Shown here: one piece after another, positions 14,681 to 23,997 of the stretch
Layout: each line of letters starts with the position of its first letter
Position numbering within the stretch: the first letter of the stretch is position 1
Origin: Fluviicola sp.
GTDB lineage: Bacteria > Bacteroidota > Bacteroidia > Flavobacteriales_D > Crocinitomicaceae
Reading direction: 5' to 3'
DNA: 48,144 bases
Assembly (NCBI GenBank): GCA_031260455.1
Contig: JAIRJW010000020.1
Span: forward strand, 1 to 48,144
Position numbers and translations under genes: made by a program
Notes under the pieces: generated by a model
Database searches by the model: none
Seen by the model: the letters and a program-made list of their open reading frames with translations, nothing else
Told to the model about the DNA's origin: nothing

Positions 14681-15991
14681 ATGAAAATCCCCCATTCTAA
14701 TTTCTCCCTTGAAAAACTGGGTATTTCATCCTTGAATGAAATGCAGCAGGAGATGCTCCAAACTTCCGAAACAAATCACGAAATCATTCTGTATGCTCCG
14801 ACCGGTTCCGGTAAAACCGTTGCCTTCCTGGTAACAGCTTTGGGGAAATTATCAAAAAAACAGCAATCTGTTCAGTTAGTGATTATCTCCCCGACAAGAG
14901 AACTTTCAATCCAGATTGAAGATGTATTCAAAAAGCTGAGCACCGGATTTAAGGTTAGCACTTGCTACGGAGGACATTCCATGCGTGTGGAGGAAAATAA
15001 TTTATCGGTTCCCCCGGCAGTACTGATCGGAACGCCGGGAAGACTGGCAGACCACATCCGCAGAAACAATATCGATGTGTCAGAAGTACATACCCTGGTT
15101 CTCGATGAATTCGATAAATCACTACAAATGGGATTTGAGTCGGATATGACCGAAATCATTTCCGAACTTCATACATTGAAATACAAATACTTGGTTTCAG
15201 CTACAAAACTAGAGAAAATTCCAGTTTTTACACATATTCAGAACCCGGTCACGATTGACTTTCTGACCGAACACCGCCATCTAATCAACTACTTCGGCAT
15301 TCGTTATGACGATACCAATAAAGTAGAAACCCTGCTGGAATTGCTTTGTAACCTTCCGGAAGGAAAAACAATCATTTTCTGCAATCACCGGGAACCTGTG
15401 GTTGAAATAACGGATTTTTTGAAGTCAAATGGTGTGGTTGCTGTGGCCTATCACGGAGGAATGGAACAGGATGACCGCGAACGCGCTTTAATCCGTTTCA
15501 GAAACGGAAGTGCCGGATTCCTGGTTTCGACTGATCTAGCCGCCCGCGGACTGGATATTCCTGCTGTTGAACATGTGATTCATTACCAGCTCCCATTAAA
15601 AGAAGCCGAATTCATTCACCGAAGTGGAAGAACGGGTCGGCAGGGTGCAGACGGGATTGTCTTTTTGTTCCTGGATTCTAATAAAGAAACTCCTACATTT
15701 ATTCCTGAATATGAACTCTACGAAGTAATTCCTGACGAACCACTTCCCGAAGCACCGAAATGGAAAACCATATACATCAGTGCCGGAAAAAAAGACAAGG
15801 TCAACAAAGTGGATATTGTTGGCTTCCTGCACAAAACGGGCGGACTCCATCAGGACGAAATCGGACTAATCACTGTACTGGATCACAGTTCTTTTGTTGC
15901 GATACGCAGTGACATTGCAGAACAAGTCGTTCCCGGATTGAGAGATCAGAAGATCAAAGGAAAGAAGCAGAAGATCGGCTTTGCAAGATAA
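14681..15991 (+). CDS. DbpA-like DEAD-box RNA helicase
   Basis: 436 residues. Helicase motifs in order: F..LGISSLNEMQQEM (Q motif), APTGSGKTVAF (I), PTRELSIQ (Ia), TPGRLADH (Ib), LDEFDKSL (II; DEFD rather than DEAD), VSATKLE (III), STDLAARGLDIP (V) and HRSGRTGRQG (VI). The C-terminal ~75 residues (VNKVDIVGFLHKTGGL, IGLITVLDHSSFVAI) resemble the DbpA RNA-binding domain, which in Escherichia coli docks on 23S rRNA hairpin 92. Likely role: an RNA-remodelling step in large ribosomal subunit assembly. It is probably monocistronic, with a -7 box right at its start and the hairpin-rich stretch upstream. DbpA identity is inferred from the tail. Confidence 0.88.
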   Translation: MKIPHSNFSLEKLGISSLNEMQQEMLQTSETNHEIILYAPTGSGKTVAFLVTALGKLSKKQQSVQLVIISPTRELSIQIEDVFKKLSTGFKVSTCYGGHSMRVEENNLSVPPAVLIGTPGRLADHIRRNNIDVSEVHTLVLDEFDKSLQMGFESDMTEIISELHTLKYKYLVSATKLEKIPVFTHIQNPVTIDFLTEHRHLINYFGIRYDDTNKVETLLELLCNLPEGKTIIFCNHREPVVEITDFLKSNGVVAVAYHGGMEQDDRERALIRFRNGSAGFLVSTDLAARGLDIPAVEHVIHYQLPLKEAEFIHRSGRTGRQGADGIVFLFLDSNKETPTFIPEYELYEVIPDEPLPEAPKWKTIYISAGKKDKVNKVDIVGFLHKTGGLHQDEIGLITVLDHSSFVAIRSDIAEQVVPGLRDQKIKGKKQKIGFAR

Positions 15992-16036
15992 TTGGAAAAT
16001 CATGAATTCCTAACTTACAAGTCAATTCATAACCAT

Positions 16037-16492
16037 TTATTGAGGAACCATTGCTGAAACCGGAAGTTTTCCAGAGCGCTTCCACTCCCCCACATTCATT
16101 ACCATATTATTGTAAACCAAAGTGTCCGGAGTCAATTTGTCCAGTTCCGAAAAAGAAACAAAATACGGTTCGCTGGCATCCACCAGCATTTTTAAGCGAT
16201 TAAAGAATGAAATGCCTAACTCCTTTTCCAGGTGTTTGATAAAATGAACCGAGCTGTCGATGGAACAACCCGAAGCATTTGCCTGTTCTTCATGTACGAC
16301 TAATAATACGTGATAATCTCCCAAAACAGTTCCGTAAGCATCCAGTTTTGCTCCGTGAGCAGCCCATTCCTTCAGGAAATCAGAAAGTACTTCTTCAATC
16401 CACGTTTTCTCAGTTGCTGTAAGCTTCCGATCCGACTGGTAGCTCCACAAACGGGCTTCATCCGGAAGATTTTCAAATGGAATCATGGTCAT
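16037..16492 (-). CDS. Conserved Bacteroidota protein of unknown function (often mislabelled ABC transporter ATPase)
   Basis: 151 residues, starting MTMIPFENLPDEARLWSYQS; ATG 16486 is an alternative start. Features include FLKEWAAHG, ASGCSIDSSVHFIKHLEKEL and a C-terminal DTLVYNNMVMNVGEW. There is no Walker A, signature or other ABC motif, so the common label for this family is unsupported. Its start overlaps the stop of the CCG-domain gene by 4 bases, so it is the last gene of the amidase/MCE/Fe-S operon. No signal peptide; probably cytoplasmic. Function unknown. Confidence 0.8.
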   Translation of the reverse strand: MTMIPFENLPDEARLWSYQSDRKLTATEKTWIEEVLSDFLKEWAAHGAKLDAYGTVLGDYHVLLVVHEEQANASGCSIDSSVHFIKHLEKELGISFFNRLKMLVDASEPYFVSFSELDKLTPDTLVYNNMVMNVGEWKRSGKLPVSAMVPQ

Positions 16493-17280
16493 AATTCTGC
16501 TGCGCTGGCAATTAATTCTGCTACATCCAATACCTGAATTTCGCTTTCCTTGTTGAAGTTTTTCACCCCGTCGGTCATCATGGTATTACAAAAAGGACAA
16601 CCGGTTGCAATAATGGAAGCCTGTGTTTCCAAGGCATCTCCGGTACGTTCCACGTTGACTTCCTTGTTTCCTTTCTCAGATTCTTTAAACATCTGGGCAC
16701 CACCCGCACCACAACACAAACCAGTTGTTTTGCAACGTTTCATTTCTACCAGTTCCGCATCCAGTTTTTCGATCAACGCACGCGGAGCTTCATACACATC
16801 ATTTGCTCTTCCAAGATAGCACGGATCGTGGAAGGTAATTTTCTTTCCTTTGAACACGCCACCGTCTTTCAGAGACAGTTTCCCTGAATTAATCAATTCC
16901 TGGATCAACTGTGTGTGATGTATCACTTCGTAGTTTCCGCCCAACTCCGGGTATTCGTTTTTGAGAGTGTTGAAACAATGCGGGCAGGCTGTCACAATTT
17001 TTTTGACTTTGTATCCATTCAATACCTGGATATTCATCATGGCCTGCATTTGGAATGTAAACTCATTTCCAGCGCGTTTTGCGGGATCTCCGGTACAGGA
17101 TTCTTCCGCACCCAAAACAGCAAAGTTCACTTTACACTCGTTCAGAATCCGAACCAGTGCTTTGGTTATTTTCTTTGCCCTGTCATCAAAACTACCCGAA
17201 CAACCAACCCAAAACAAGATATCCGGGTTTTGTCCCTGTGCCATCATTTCGGCCATTGTTGGTACATGTATCGTGCTCAT
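16489..17280 (-). CDS. CCG-domain (Fe-S)-binding protein, HdrB/LutA-like
   Basis: 263 residues with two cysteine-rich CCG domains: CPHCFNTLKNEYPEL with DPCYLGR in the middle, and CCGAGGAQMFKES followed by GCPFCNTMMTDG. These domains bind Fe-S clusters in HdrB, LutA and GlpC-type subunits of heterodisulfide reductase or lactate/glycerol-3-phosphate oxidase complexes. It lies just downstream of a membrane protein with two 4Fe-4S clusters, so the pair probably forms an HdrC/HdrB- or DsrK-like electron-transfer unit on the inner face of the membrane. The partner dehydrogenase is not encoded here, so donor and acceptor are unknown. Confidence 0.87.
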   Translation of the reverse strand: MSTIHVPTMAEMMAQGQNPDILFWVGCSGSFDDRAKKITKALVRILNECKVNFAVLGAEESCTGDPAKRAGNEFTFQMQAMMNIQVLNGYKVKKIVTACPHCFNTLKNEYPELGGNYEVIHHTQLIQELINSGKLSLKDGGVFKGKKITFHDPCYLGRANDVYEAPRALIEKLDAELVEMKRCKTTGLCCGAGGAQMFKESEKGNKEVNVERTGDALETQASIIATGCPFCNTMMTDGVKNFNKESEIQVLDVAELIASAAEL

Positions 17281-17344
17281 AATCTTATTCTGATTTCAAT
17301 CTTGAAAAAATTTTAACTTTCCGACTCTGGCGACCCAATTGGGA

Positions 17345-18676
17345 TTAATCTTCATAAATCCACTTCCCCCTGTCAGCAGGAGAGAATTGCCATGGAGCTC
17401 CGTTATTTTCGATATTGGTCAGCATTCCTGCCAGTTCAGACGGCATTTTGGATTCCTCCATTACCAAATACCTTCTCAAATCGATAATAATGGAAAGCGG
17501 ATCAATATTTACCGGACATTCCTGAACACAAGCGTTGCAGGATGTACATGCCCAAACTTCTTCCTCAGAAATATAATCTCCCAGAAGGAATTTTCCGTCT
17601 TCGTACTCTTGACCGTTCTTTCTTCGCGCATCTCCAAGTTCGACCATACGATCACGCGTGTCCATCATAATCTTACGCGGAGAAAGCTTTTTCCCGGTAA
17701 TGTTTGCCGGACAGGAAGACGTACAACGTCCACACTCGGTACAGGTATACGCATCCATCAGGTTCTTCCAGGTCAAGTCCGTTACGTCTTTTGCACCAAA
17801 TCGTTGTGGGGCGCCTTCTGTTGCAGGAGCTGCGGTAAAAGGTTCGGCATTTGGATCCAACATCAGTTTTACCTCATTGGTAACAGCTTCCATGTTGGTA
17901 AACTTCCCTTTTTTCTCCAGATTGGAGTAATAGGTATTCGGGAAAGCCAGCAGGATGTGGAAATGCTTGGAATACGGCAAGTAATTCAGGAAAGTCAGCA
18001 CCATAATCCAGTGCCCCCACCAACCGATTCTTTCCAGGATATGCAACGTTTCAACACGGAATCCACCAAATAAATGCGGTCCGATCCAGGATGAAATAGC
18101 AAAGCCAAATGAGCCTGCTTCAGGAGATGCGTGTGACGCACCTTGCAGATACAATGCTTCGTCTGCTCCGTTCATGGTAAAAATACACGTTACCAGCAAC
18201 AATTCCATACACAGGATCATGTTCGCATCAAAAGTCGGGAATCCTTTCATTTCCGGCTTATGGAAACGAGCCAGTTTCAGGATATTTCTTCGCGACAGGA
18301 AACCAATAGTAGCAATCAAAGCCGCAACCGATAAGATTTCAATAATGGAAATAATAAAAGTGTAAAAACTGCCCAAAGCAGGCATGAAAATGCGGTGGGA
18401 ACCGGTAATTCCGTCCGTAATGATCTCGATCAGTTCGACCTGTGTAATCACAAAAGCAACATAGATTCCCAGGTGCAGTAATGCCGGAATCGGGCGCGCG
18501 AACATTTTTTTCTGCCCTAAAGCAACTAATGCCATGGTTTTCCAGCGCTCTTTTGGCTGGTCATTCCGGTTTAAATCTCTTCCCCGTAAAATATTCGAGC
18601 GAATTTTAAGAATGTTCATTGTGAACCACCCAAATCCTCCGATAAGTAATACACTGAAAATAACTGAAGCAATCAT
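17345..18676 (-). CDS. Membrane-bound 4Fe-4S dicluster protein
   Basis: 443 residues. The N-terminal half has about six hydrophobic segments, from SVIFSVLLIGGFGWFTM to MVLTFLNYLPYSKH, with histidines resembling the NarI/DsrM type b-haem membrane domain. The C-terminal half carries two ferredoxin motifs, CTECGRCTSSCPANI and CTSCNACVQECPVNI, each CxxCxxCxxxCP. It should pass electrons between a membrane quinone or haem and the CCG-domain protein encoded next (64-bp gap). It starts 10 bases after the MCE gene on the same strand. Widespread in Bacteroidota; physiological role not established as far as I know. Confidence 0.87.
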   Translation of the reverse strand: MIASVIFSVLLIGGFGWFTMNILKIRSNILRGRDLNRNDQPKERWKTMALVALGQKKMFARPIPALLHLGIYVAFVITQVELIEIITDGITGSHRIFMPALGSFYTFIISIIEILSVAALIATIGFLSRRNILKLARFHKPEMKGFPTFDANMILCMELLLVTCIFTMNGADEALYLQGASHASPEAGSFGFAISSWIGPHLFGGFRVETLHILERIGWWGHWIMVLTFLNYLPYSKHFHILLAFPNTYYSNLEKKGKFTNMEAVTNEVKLMLDPNAEPFTAAPATEGAPQRFGAKDVTDLTWKNLMDAYTCTECGRCTSSCPANITGKKLSPRKIMMDTRDRMVELGDARRKNGQEYEDGKFLLGDYISEEEVWACTSCNACVQECPVNIDPLSIIIDLRRYLVMEESKMPSELAGMLTNIENNGAPWQFSPADRGKWIYED

Positions 18677-18686
18677 ACTTTTTTTA

Positions 18687-19724
18687 TTAATCCGGGATTG
18701 AGTCTAACAAATTACGCAATTTTTTTTCATCGCTGGTAGTAATCGGAACTCCTTTTGTTTTCGCTCCGAACACCGAGAAGTGAATGTATCTTTCCGGGTG
18801 TTTTTCCAGATCTTCCACCAGGTTCTGAAGACTCTTGTTAGTCTGCACCAGTTCGTTGTACAATTTTTCGTCTTTCAGCAATTTACCGAGTGTTCCGTTT
18901 CCGGACTCAATCGATGCAAAAGTAGCATTCAGTTTCTCAATCGTAGCATTGGCATTATTGATTACTTTTTTGAAGTCTGCAGTAACCAGATCGTCTGAAA
19001 TCTTCTCGAAGTTCCCCAGCATTTTGGTAATTTTGTCATTTGATGCTTTCAGATTCCCGGTAATTGATTCAACATTACTCATGATCCGCGACAGTTTTAC
19101 TTTTTCAGTAGCAACCAGCCCTTCTACATCATCTGCAATGTTTCCGAATTTCCTAAACGCATGTTTCAGCTCCTGCAAAGAGTTTTTGATCTCCGAAGTA
19201 GCTGTTGTATCCCAGAAGCCCTTCAATGAACTAATTGTTCTGTCCACATTCACCACCAAAGCGGAAACTTTCTGAAGCACCGGGTTGGCATAGGATTTCA
19301 ACTGTCCGAACATGTCCAGCTGCACATTCCCCTGGATATGGTCTTTTTCTGTGTAATATCCCTGGGAAAGATCATCTCCGATGGAAAGCAACAATCCTTT
19401 GTTCAGCAAGTCTACAGATCCTGTTTCGAGTTTTGAAGATTTCGGGATGCGCAGATTGTTCTCCTGGATCGTAAATACTATTTTTACTTTGGACATGGAA
19501 TCTCCCTGGAGGTTATAATCAACAGAGATGACTTTTCCCACAATTACTCCGTTTACATAAACGGACGTAGACGGACTTAATCCGCCAGCATTGGGAAAAT
19601 AAGCCGTGTATGTATCATCTCCACCAAAAAATGAATAGCCTTTCAAAAAATTAACGCCCGTAACAAGCAAACCGATAGCTACAATTGCTATGAGACCTGC
19701 TTTAATTTCTTTTTTGATCTTCAA
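18687..19724 (-). CDS. MlaD/MCE-family lipid-transport protein
   Basis: 345 residues. An N-terminal transmembrane helix (GLIAIVAIGLLVTGVNFL) anchors it in the inner membrane, followed by one MCE domain (residues ~38-115; AYFPNAGGLSPSTSVYVNGV, GKVISVDY) and a long helical tail (~150-320) with little sequence complexity, like the tail that builds tubes in larger MCE proteins. Family role: phospholipid movement between inner and outer membranes. The usual MlaE permease and MlaF ATPase are not adjacent here. It sits 5 bases after the amidase stop; the shared operon links lipid traffic with cell-wall hydrolysis. Confidence 0.9.
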   Translation of the reverse strand: MKIKKEIKAGLIAIVAIGLLVTGVNFLKGYSFFGGDDTYTAYFPNAGGLSPSTSVYVNGVIVGKVISVDYNLQGDSMSKVKIVFTIQENNLRIPKSSKLETGSVDLLNKGLLLSIGDDLSQGYYTEKDHIQGNVQLDMFGQLKSYANPVLQKVSALVVNVDRTISSLKGFWDTTATSEIKNSLQELKHAFRKFGNIADDVEGLVATEKVKLSRIMSNVESITGNLKASNDKITKMLGNFEKISDDLVTADFKKVINNANATIEKLNATFASIESGNGTLGKLLKDEKLYNELVQTNKSLQNLVEDLEKHPERYIHFSVFGAKTKGVPITTSDEKKLRNLLDSIPD

Positions 19725-19729
19725 AACTT

Positions 19730-20875
19730 TTATTTTTCTGCTAATTTAATAGCTTTTTCTAAACTAATGCGCTCTCCATTTTGAAAAGCTACAACAAAAG
19801 CATTGGGAAAATCTTTCTGTCGTAATTCATTTTTATAATTGTTCGCTGCATTGAAATCATTGACAAATTCTCCTACTGTATACTTGTACAGTTTATCCTG
19901 CCGGTACTCATAGACTTCATGCCGCTTGAAGCGAACCGAGCCAGATAAAATTTTCGTCTCCGAAGTTTCAATCTGAATACGGAACACGATTTTATCTTTC
20001 AAATCTGCTTTTCTATCCGCCGGATCCGGATTATCGGCAACTGTTTCCTGCAGGCCTCTCGTTTTATAATCCACTCCTTCCAGTCCGGCCTTGTATTTTT
20101 CAAAAGCTGTGAACATAGCTCCTGCCATTTTTTTCTGTCCGGTAGAATCTGCCAGGAAATTCTCTTCGTCCTTATTTGTCAGGAAACCTGTTTCGATGAG
20201 TACACTTGGCATAGTTGTTTTGTATAACACCAGGAAACCAGCTTGTTTCACTCCACGATCATATCTCCCGATCGCCTTAAATTCGTTCTGCAGCTTATCC
20301 GCAAAAATGATCGACTGATCCAGAAACACGGAAAGCTGCAACTGACGTGCAATAATCGCATCCGGAGACATGTCAAAATCTTTATATTTCTCCCCTTTGT
20401 CCGCTTCCAGGTAAATAGTGCTGTTTTCACGATCCGCAATCTTTGCCTGGGCTTCCGTTTTATGAAGTCCCAACACGTAGGTTTCCGTTCCGTAAGCTGT
20501 TGGAGAAGCAGAATTCGCATGAATACAAACAAACAGATCCGCATTGGCTTTGTTGGCAATTTTTGCACGATCATCCAATTCGACAAATACGTCTTTGTCG
20601 CGGGTAAATATCACCTTGATTTCCGGGTAAGTTTCTTTAATCTTTCGCCCTAATTCCAGCGCCATGGCCAGGCAAACATGCTTTTCGTGAGCTGACGAAC
20701 CATGGCAGCCGGGATCTTTTCCTCCGTGACCAGCATCGATCACTATTGTTCTGATAGTACCTGTTTGCTTTTTCAGGGCAAAGGATTTATTGGTCTGAAA
20801 ACCAAAAAGCATTACAAAGGGAATAGCCACTGCTACCCATCTACCCCATTTTAATGCATTTTCCAATTGGTTCAT
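19730..20875 (-). CDS. N-acetylmuramoyl-L-alanine amidase (Amidase_3), exported
   Basis: 381 residues from ATG 20875; the open frame runs farther upstream, but the added residues have no family features, whereas MNQLENALKWGRW begins a proper signal or anchor sequence (VAVAIPFVMLFGF). The catalytic domain (~35-260) shows IDAGHGGKDPGCHG with zinc-binding His, a Glu following at AHEKHV, IHANSA with the second zinc His, and SVLIETGFLTNKDEENFL with the catalytic Glu. A C-terminal SPOR-like region (~290-381) follows. It cleaves peptides from peptidoglycan during division or remodelling. First gene of a five-gene minus-strand operon with a promoter of the TTG-N20-TAnnTTTG type just upstream. Confidence 0.92.
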   Translation of the reverse strand: MNQLENALKWGRWVAVAIPFVMLFGFQTNKSFALKKQTGTIRTIVIDAGHGGKDPGCHGSSAHEKHVCLAMALELGRKIKETYPEIKVIFTRDKDVFVELDDRAKIANKANADLFVCIHANSASPTAYGTETYVLGLHKTEAQAKIADRENSTIYLEADKGEKYKDFDMSPDAIIARQLQLSVFLDQSIIFADKLQNEFKAIGRYDRGVKQAGFLVLYKTTMPSVLIETGFLTNKDEENFLADSTGQKKMAGAMFTAFEKYKAGLEGVDYKTRGLQETVADNPDPADRKADLKDKIVFRIQIETSETKILSGSVRFKRHEVYEYRQDKLYKYTVGEFVNDFNAANNYKNELRQKDFPNAFVVAFQNGERISLEKAIKLAEK

Positions 20876-21261
20876 GTTATGATATATCAATTTCAAACTA
20901 AAGTTAGTGCAGTTTCTCACGCAATCTTCAGGCCAAAGCCGAAACTTATCTATATCAGAATGTTGAAAAACATACAAATTCAGTAAAAACGGGATTTGTT
21001 GCACGACTTTTGTGTGCACACACTTTTTTAATTGAAAACCAGACATAGATGATGGCATCGTAATTTTCTCAGATCTCCCGGATTATTAAGACTTGCGCGC
21101 TCTTTTTCTTTGCGGTTTAAAATTGAAGTTTGTACCCGTATAACCGCTTTAAGAAGCAAAAGCGCAAAGAGTTCCCCTGAACAATACTTTGGAGAGAAAG
21201 TCATAATTCAAATGTCATACTAAAAATATAAACAATAAGTTACGGACAATCGGGTTTTAGA
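20876..21261. other. Divergent promoter region between amidase and lptD
   Basis: 386 bases with no supported gene. It holds the amidase promoter candidate near 20.9 kb. Between 21095 and 21175 an imperfect inverted repeat (CTCTTTTTCTTTGCGG against GCAAAAGCGCAAAGAG) is visible. I do not see a good -7 box for lptD. Confidence 0.4.
20894..20924 (-). promoter_or_regulatory. Candidate promoter of the amidase operon
   Basis: On the minus strand, TTG (20924-20922), exactly 20 bases, then TTAGTTTG (20901-20894), one mismatch from TAnnTTTG. It lies 19 bases before the amidase ATG. Confidence 0.5.
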
Positions 21262-23898
21262 ATGAATCAAAACAACAGTAATTTCGTAGCTTTGCATCCG
21301 TTAATACGTGAATTGAAAACAAAAAGGAATGTTTTTACTGATTTTCCTGCTGCAATCAGAACCCTGTTCTTTTTGCTGTTTGTTACTTTTCCGGTTTTGA
21401 CTTTTGCTTATTCAGAGCCACCGGACACTATCCCGAATACAGTACCAGATACCATTCAGGATTCTACCCCAATGCGTAAAATTTACCTGAACCAAACAGA
21501 CTTCAATTCCATTATTACCTATTCTGCAAGGGATTCCATTTATTCTGACCTGAAAAAAAAACAAGTGCATTTGTATGGCGATGCCAAGCTGGATTATGAA
21601 GGAATCGACATGACGGCAGATTACCTGCTGATCGACCTGAAGAAGAACGAAGTGCTGGCAACTTATACGCTCGATTCGACCGGGAGACGTATAGGCCAAC
21701 CGCTTTTCATCGATGATACTGACACCCTGAAAGCGGCATCAATCCGATACAATTTCGAGACCAAAAAAGGATATATCCAGGAAGCAGCCATCAAGCAGGA
21801 TGAATACTACCTGAGCATGGAAACGGCCAAAAGGCAGCCCAACGAAGATGTGCATTTCGTACATGGAAAATTCACCACTTGTAACCTCGAAGAGCCGCAT
21901 TATCATTTTGCACTTTCCAAAGCTGTAATGGTTCCGGACAAACGCATTGTATCCGGACCGGTTAATCTGTGGATTATGGGTGTTCCGACTCCTTTGGGAT
22001 TGCCTTTTGCTATGATTCCGCTCCAGAAGAAAAAAGAACGAAAAAGCGGGTTCATCATGCCGCAATATTCCCTGGCTTCTGCTTACGGAATGGGGCTCCA
22101 GGATCTGGGATATTATTTTCCCATTTCCGAACGCTTCCAAACCATTGCCTATGTTACCGCTTTCTCAAGAGGAAGTTTCGGATTCCGGAATTATTCTGAA
22201 TATTCGACCAAGTACAAATACAATGGAAATTTCAACATCGCCTATACGCGCTTCCGCTATGGCTACCCGGATTCAACGGTTTTCGGAACCACAAGTATCA
22301 ACTGGGTACATAACCAGGATCCGAAACTAAACCCGAACTGGTCCTTTTCCGCGAATGTAAATTTCAACTCGAATTCCACGAACAAGCAAACATTGAACAC
22401 TGCGAATAACCCGCAATATTTCAACAATACGCTGAATTCGGATATCCGGCTCGGAAAGCGTTTCGGTACGCTGCCTATTTCTGCCGACCTGAAACTCAGT
22501 ATGAGGCAGAATTCTACGACCAAGCTGATCGATTTAACTTCACCTGTCTTCAACTTTCAAACCACCAACCGAATTTTTCCTTTCAAAAAAGTCAATAAGG
22601 TTGTTGGATTCAGTTATTCCAATGAATTTCAAAATCGTTCAACTTTCAAAGACCGTTATCTGAAAAACGGGAATTTCGACAGTATCGGGCATAACTTCAG
22701 AAATGGGTTTACGCAAAATGTAAACATACAAGCCACTTTCAGTGTCCTGAAAAACACCATTCGGATTACTCCTTCGGCAACCTATAAACAAATCTACAAT
22801 TTCCAGTCTATCCGGAAATCAGTGAACGAAACCAATAATACTGTTTTAATTGATACCATCGGGCAAGGCGGGTTCAGTCATTCCTTTACGTCCAGTGTTT
22901 CCCTGACCTCAAACCTTTATTCATACTACCGTTTTATCGGGAAACGCAAAACCCTGCTTCGCCATGTAATGACACCAACTATTTCATTTAATTACACTCC
23001 ATCCATTCAGCAGGGAATTGCGACTTATTACGACACTGCCCATACGCCGATCAGATACAGTATTTTTGAACGAAGTCTGTATTCGGAATACCTGTCAAAA
23101 TCATCCGGGAGAATTGTGTTCGGGGTGAACAATACTTTTGAACTCAAACAAAAGAGCGATAAAGACACCGTTACCGGATTCAGAAAAACGCGCCTGATTG
23201 ACAATTTCTTCCTGAGCACGGACTACGACATTTTCAAAGATTCGATGAACTGGAGCGACCTGAGCATGCGAATGGTGATCAACCCGAACGAATTCATCAA
23301 CCTCACTATTACTGCCAATCACAGCTGGTACGGCTGGAACGATACCACCGGACAAATCAAAAAAGAATATGCTTTCCGCACCAAACAGGGAATCGGGCGA
23401 ATCACAACGGCTTCTTTTGCTACCAGCCTCTTGCTGACAACCAAGAAAAGCCGGGAACGCCTTCAGAATATTTCGAATAAAATGGCCAATACCTGGAATC
23501 CGCAATACCAGCAATGGATTCTGAACCCGAACCAGATGGTTTACTTTGAAATTCCATGGAAATTGACCATAGACCACATTTTTTCACTCAACCTAAATTC
23601 GAATGCCACCACTTTCCGCTACAAACGCTACCTGCCCACCAATACGGTAACACTCAGCGGAGACGTGAGCATCACTCCCAACTGGAAAATCAGTGCGCGG
23701 ATGATGTATGATGTTGATAACCGGGCAATCAGTAACTTCAATATCAATCTACACCGGAATATCCACTGCTGGAATGTTACTTTCAACTGGACACCGATCG
23801 GAACCAATAAAAACTTTACTGTCGGAATTCGCGGAAACGCTTCCATGCTGCAAAACGCAAACATCAATATTCGCAAACCACCAATCGTACTCAATTAA
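21262..23898 (+). CDS. lptD: LPS-assembly outer-membrane protein LptD-like
   Basis: 878 residues. The N-terminus is unusually long before the signal sequence core (IRTLFFLLFVTFPVLTFAYS, about residues 30-50), so a start nearer the signal peptide is possible. An OstA/LptA-like periplasmic domain follows (~70-230; YGDAKLDYEGIDMTADYLLI), then a beta-barrel of many alternating strands rich in Asn/Tyr/Phe, ending with aromatic and polar residues. Family role: insertion of lipopolysaccharide into the outer membrane together with LptE. The divergent amidase/MCE operon and the LpxL-like acyltransferase downstream make this an envelope-biogenesis neighbourhood. Confidence 0.87.
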   Translation: MNQNNSNFVALHPLIRELKTKRNVFTDFPAAIRTLFFLLFVTFPVLTFAYSEPPDTIPNTVPDTIQDSTPMRKIYLNQTDFNSIITYSARDSIYSDLKKKQVHLYGDAKLDYEGIDMTADYLLIDLKKNEVLATYTLDSTGRRIGQPLFIDDTDTLKAASIRYNFETKKGYIQEAAIKQDEYYLSMETAKRQPNEDVHFVHGKFTTCNLEEPHYHFALSKAVMVPDKRIVSGPVNLWIMGVPTPLGLPFAMIPLQKKKERKSGFIMPQYSLASAYGMGLQDLGYYFPISERFQTIAYVTAFSRGSFGFRNYSEYSTKYKYNGNFNIAYTRFRYGYPDSTVFGTTSINWVHNQDPKLNPNWSFSANVNFNSNSTNKQTLNTANNPQYFNNTLNSDIRLGKRFGTLPISADLKLSMRQNSTTKLIDLTSPVFNFQTTNRIFPFKKVNKVVGFSYSNEFQNRSTFKDRYLKNGNFDSIGHNFRNGFTQNVNIQATFSVLKNTIRITPSATYKQIYNFQSIRKSVNETNNTVLIDTIGQGGFSHSFTSSVSLTSNLYSYYRFIGKRKTLLRHVMTPTISFNYTPSIQQGIATYYDTAHTPIRYSIFERSLYSEYLSKSSGRIVFGVNNTFELKQKSDKDTVTGFRKTRLIDNFFLSTDYDIFKDSMNWSDLSMRMVINPNEFINLTITANHSWYGWNDTTGQIKKEYAFRTKQGIGRITTASFATSLLLTTKKSRERLQNISNKMANTWNPQYQQWILNPNQMVYFEIPWKLTIDHIFSLNLNSNATTFRYKRYLPTNTVTLSGDVSITPNWKISARMMYDVDNRAISNFNINLHRNIHCWNVTFNWTPIGTNKNFTVGIRGNASMLQNANINIRKPPIVLN

Positions 23899-23997
23899 TT
23901 GTTTAAAATTCGGGCATTTTTCGGTTCAACTTAAAAAATGTTTGTATTTTAACCTGATTCGGACATAAAAGGGTTATTTACATCAAAACAAATTGCG

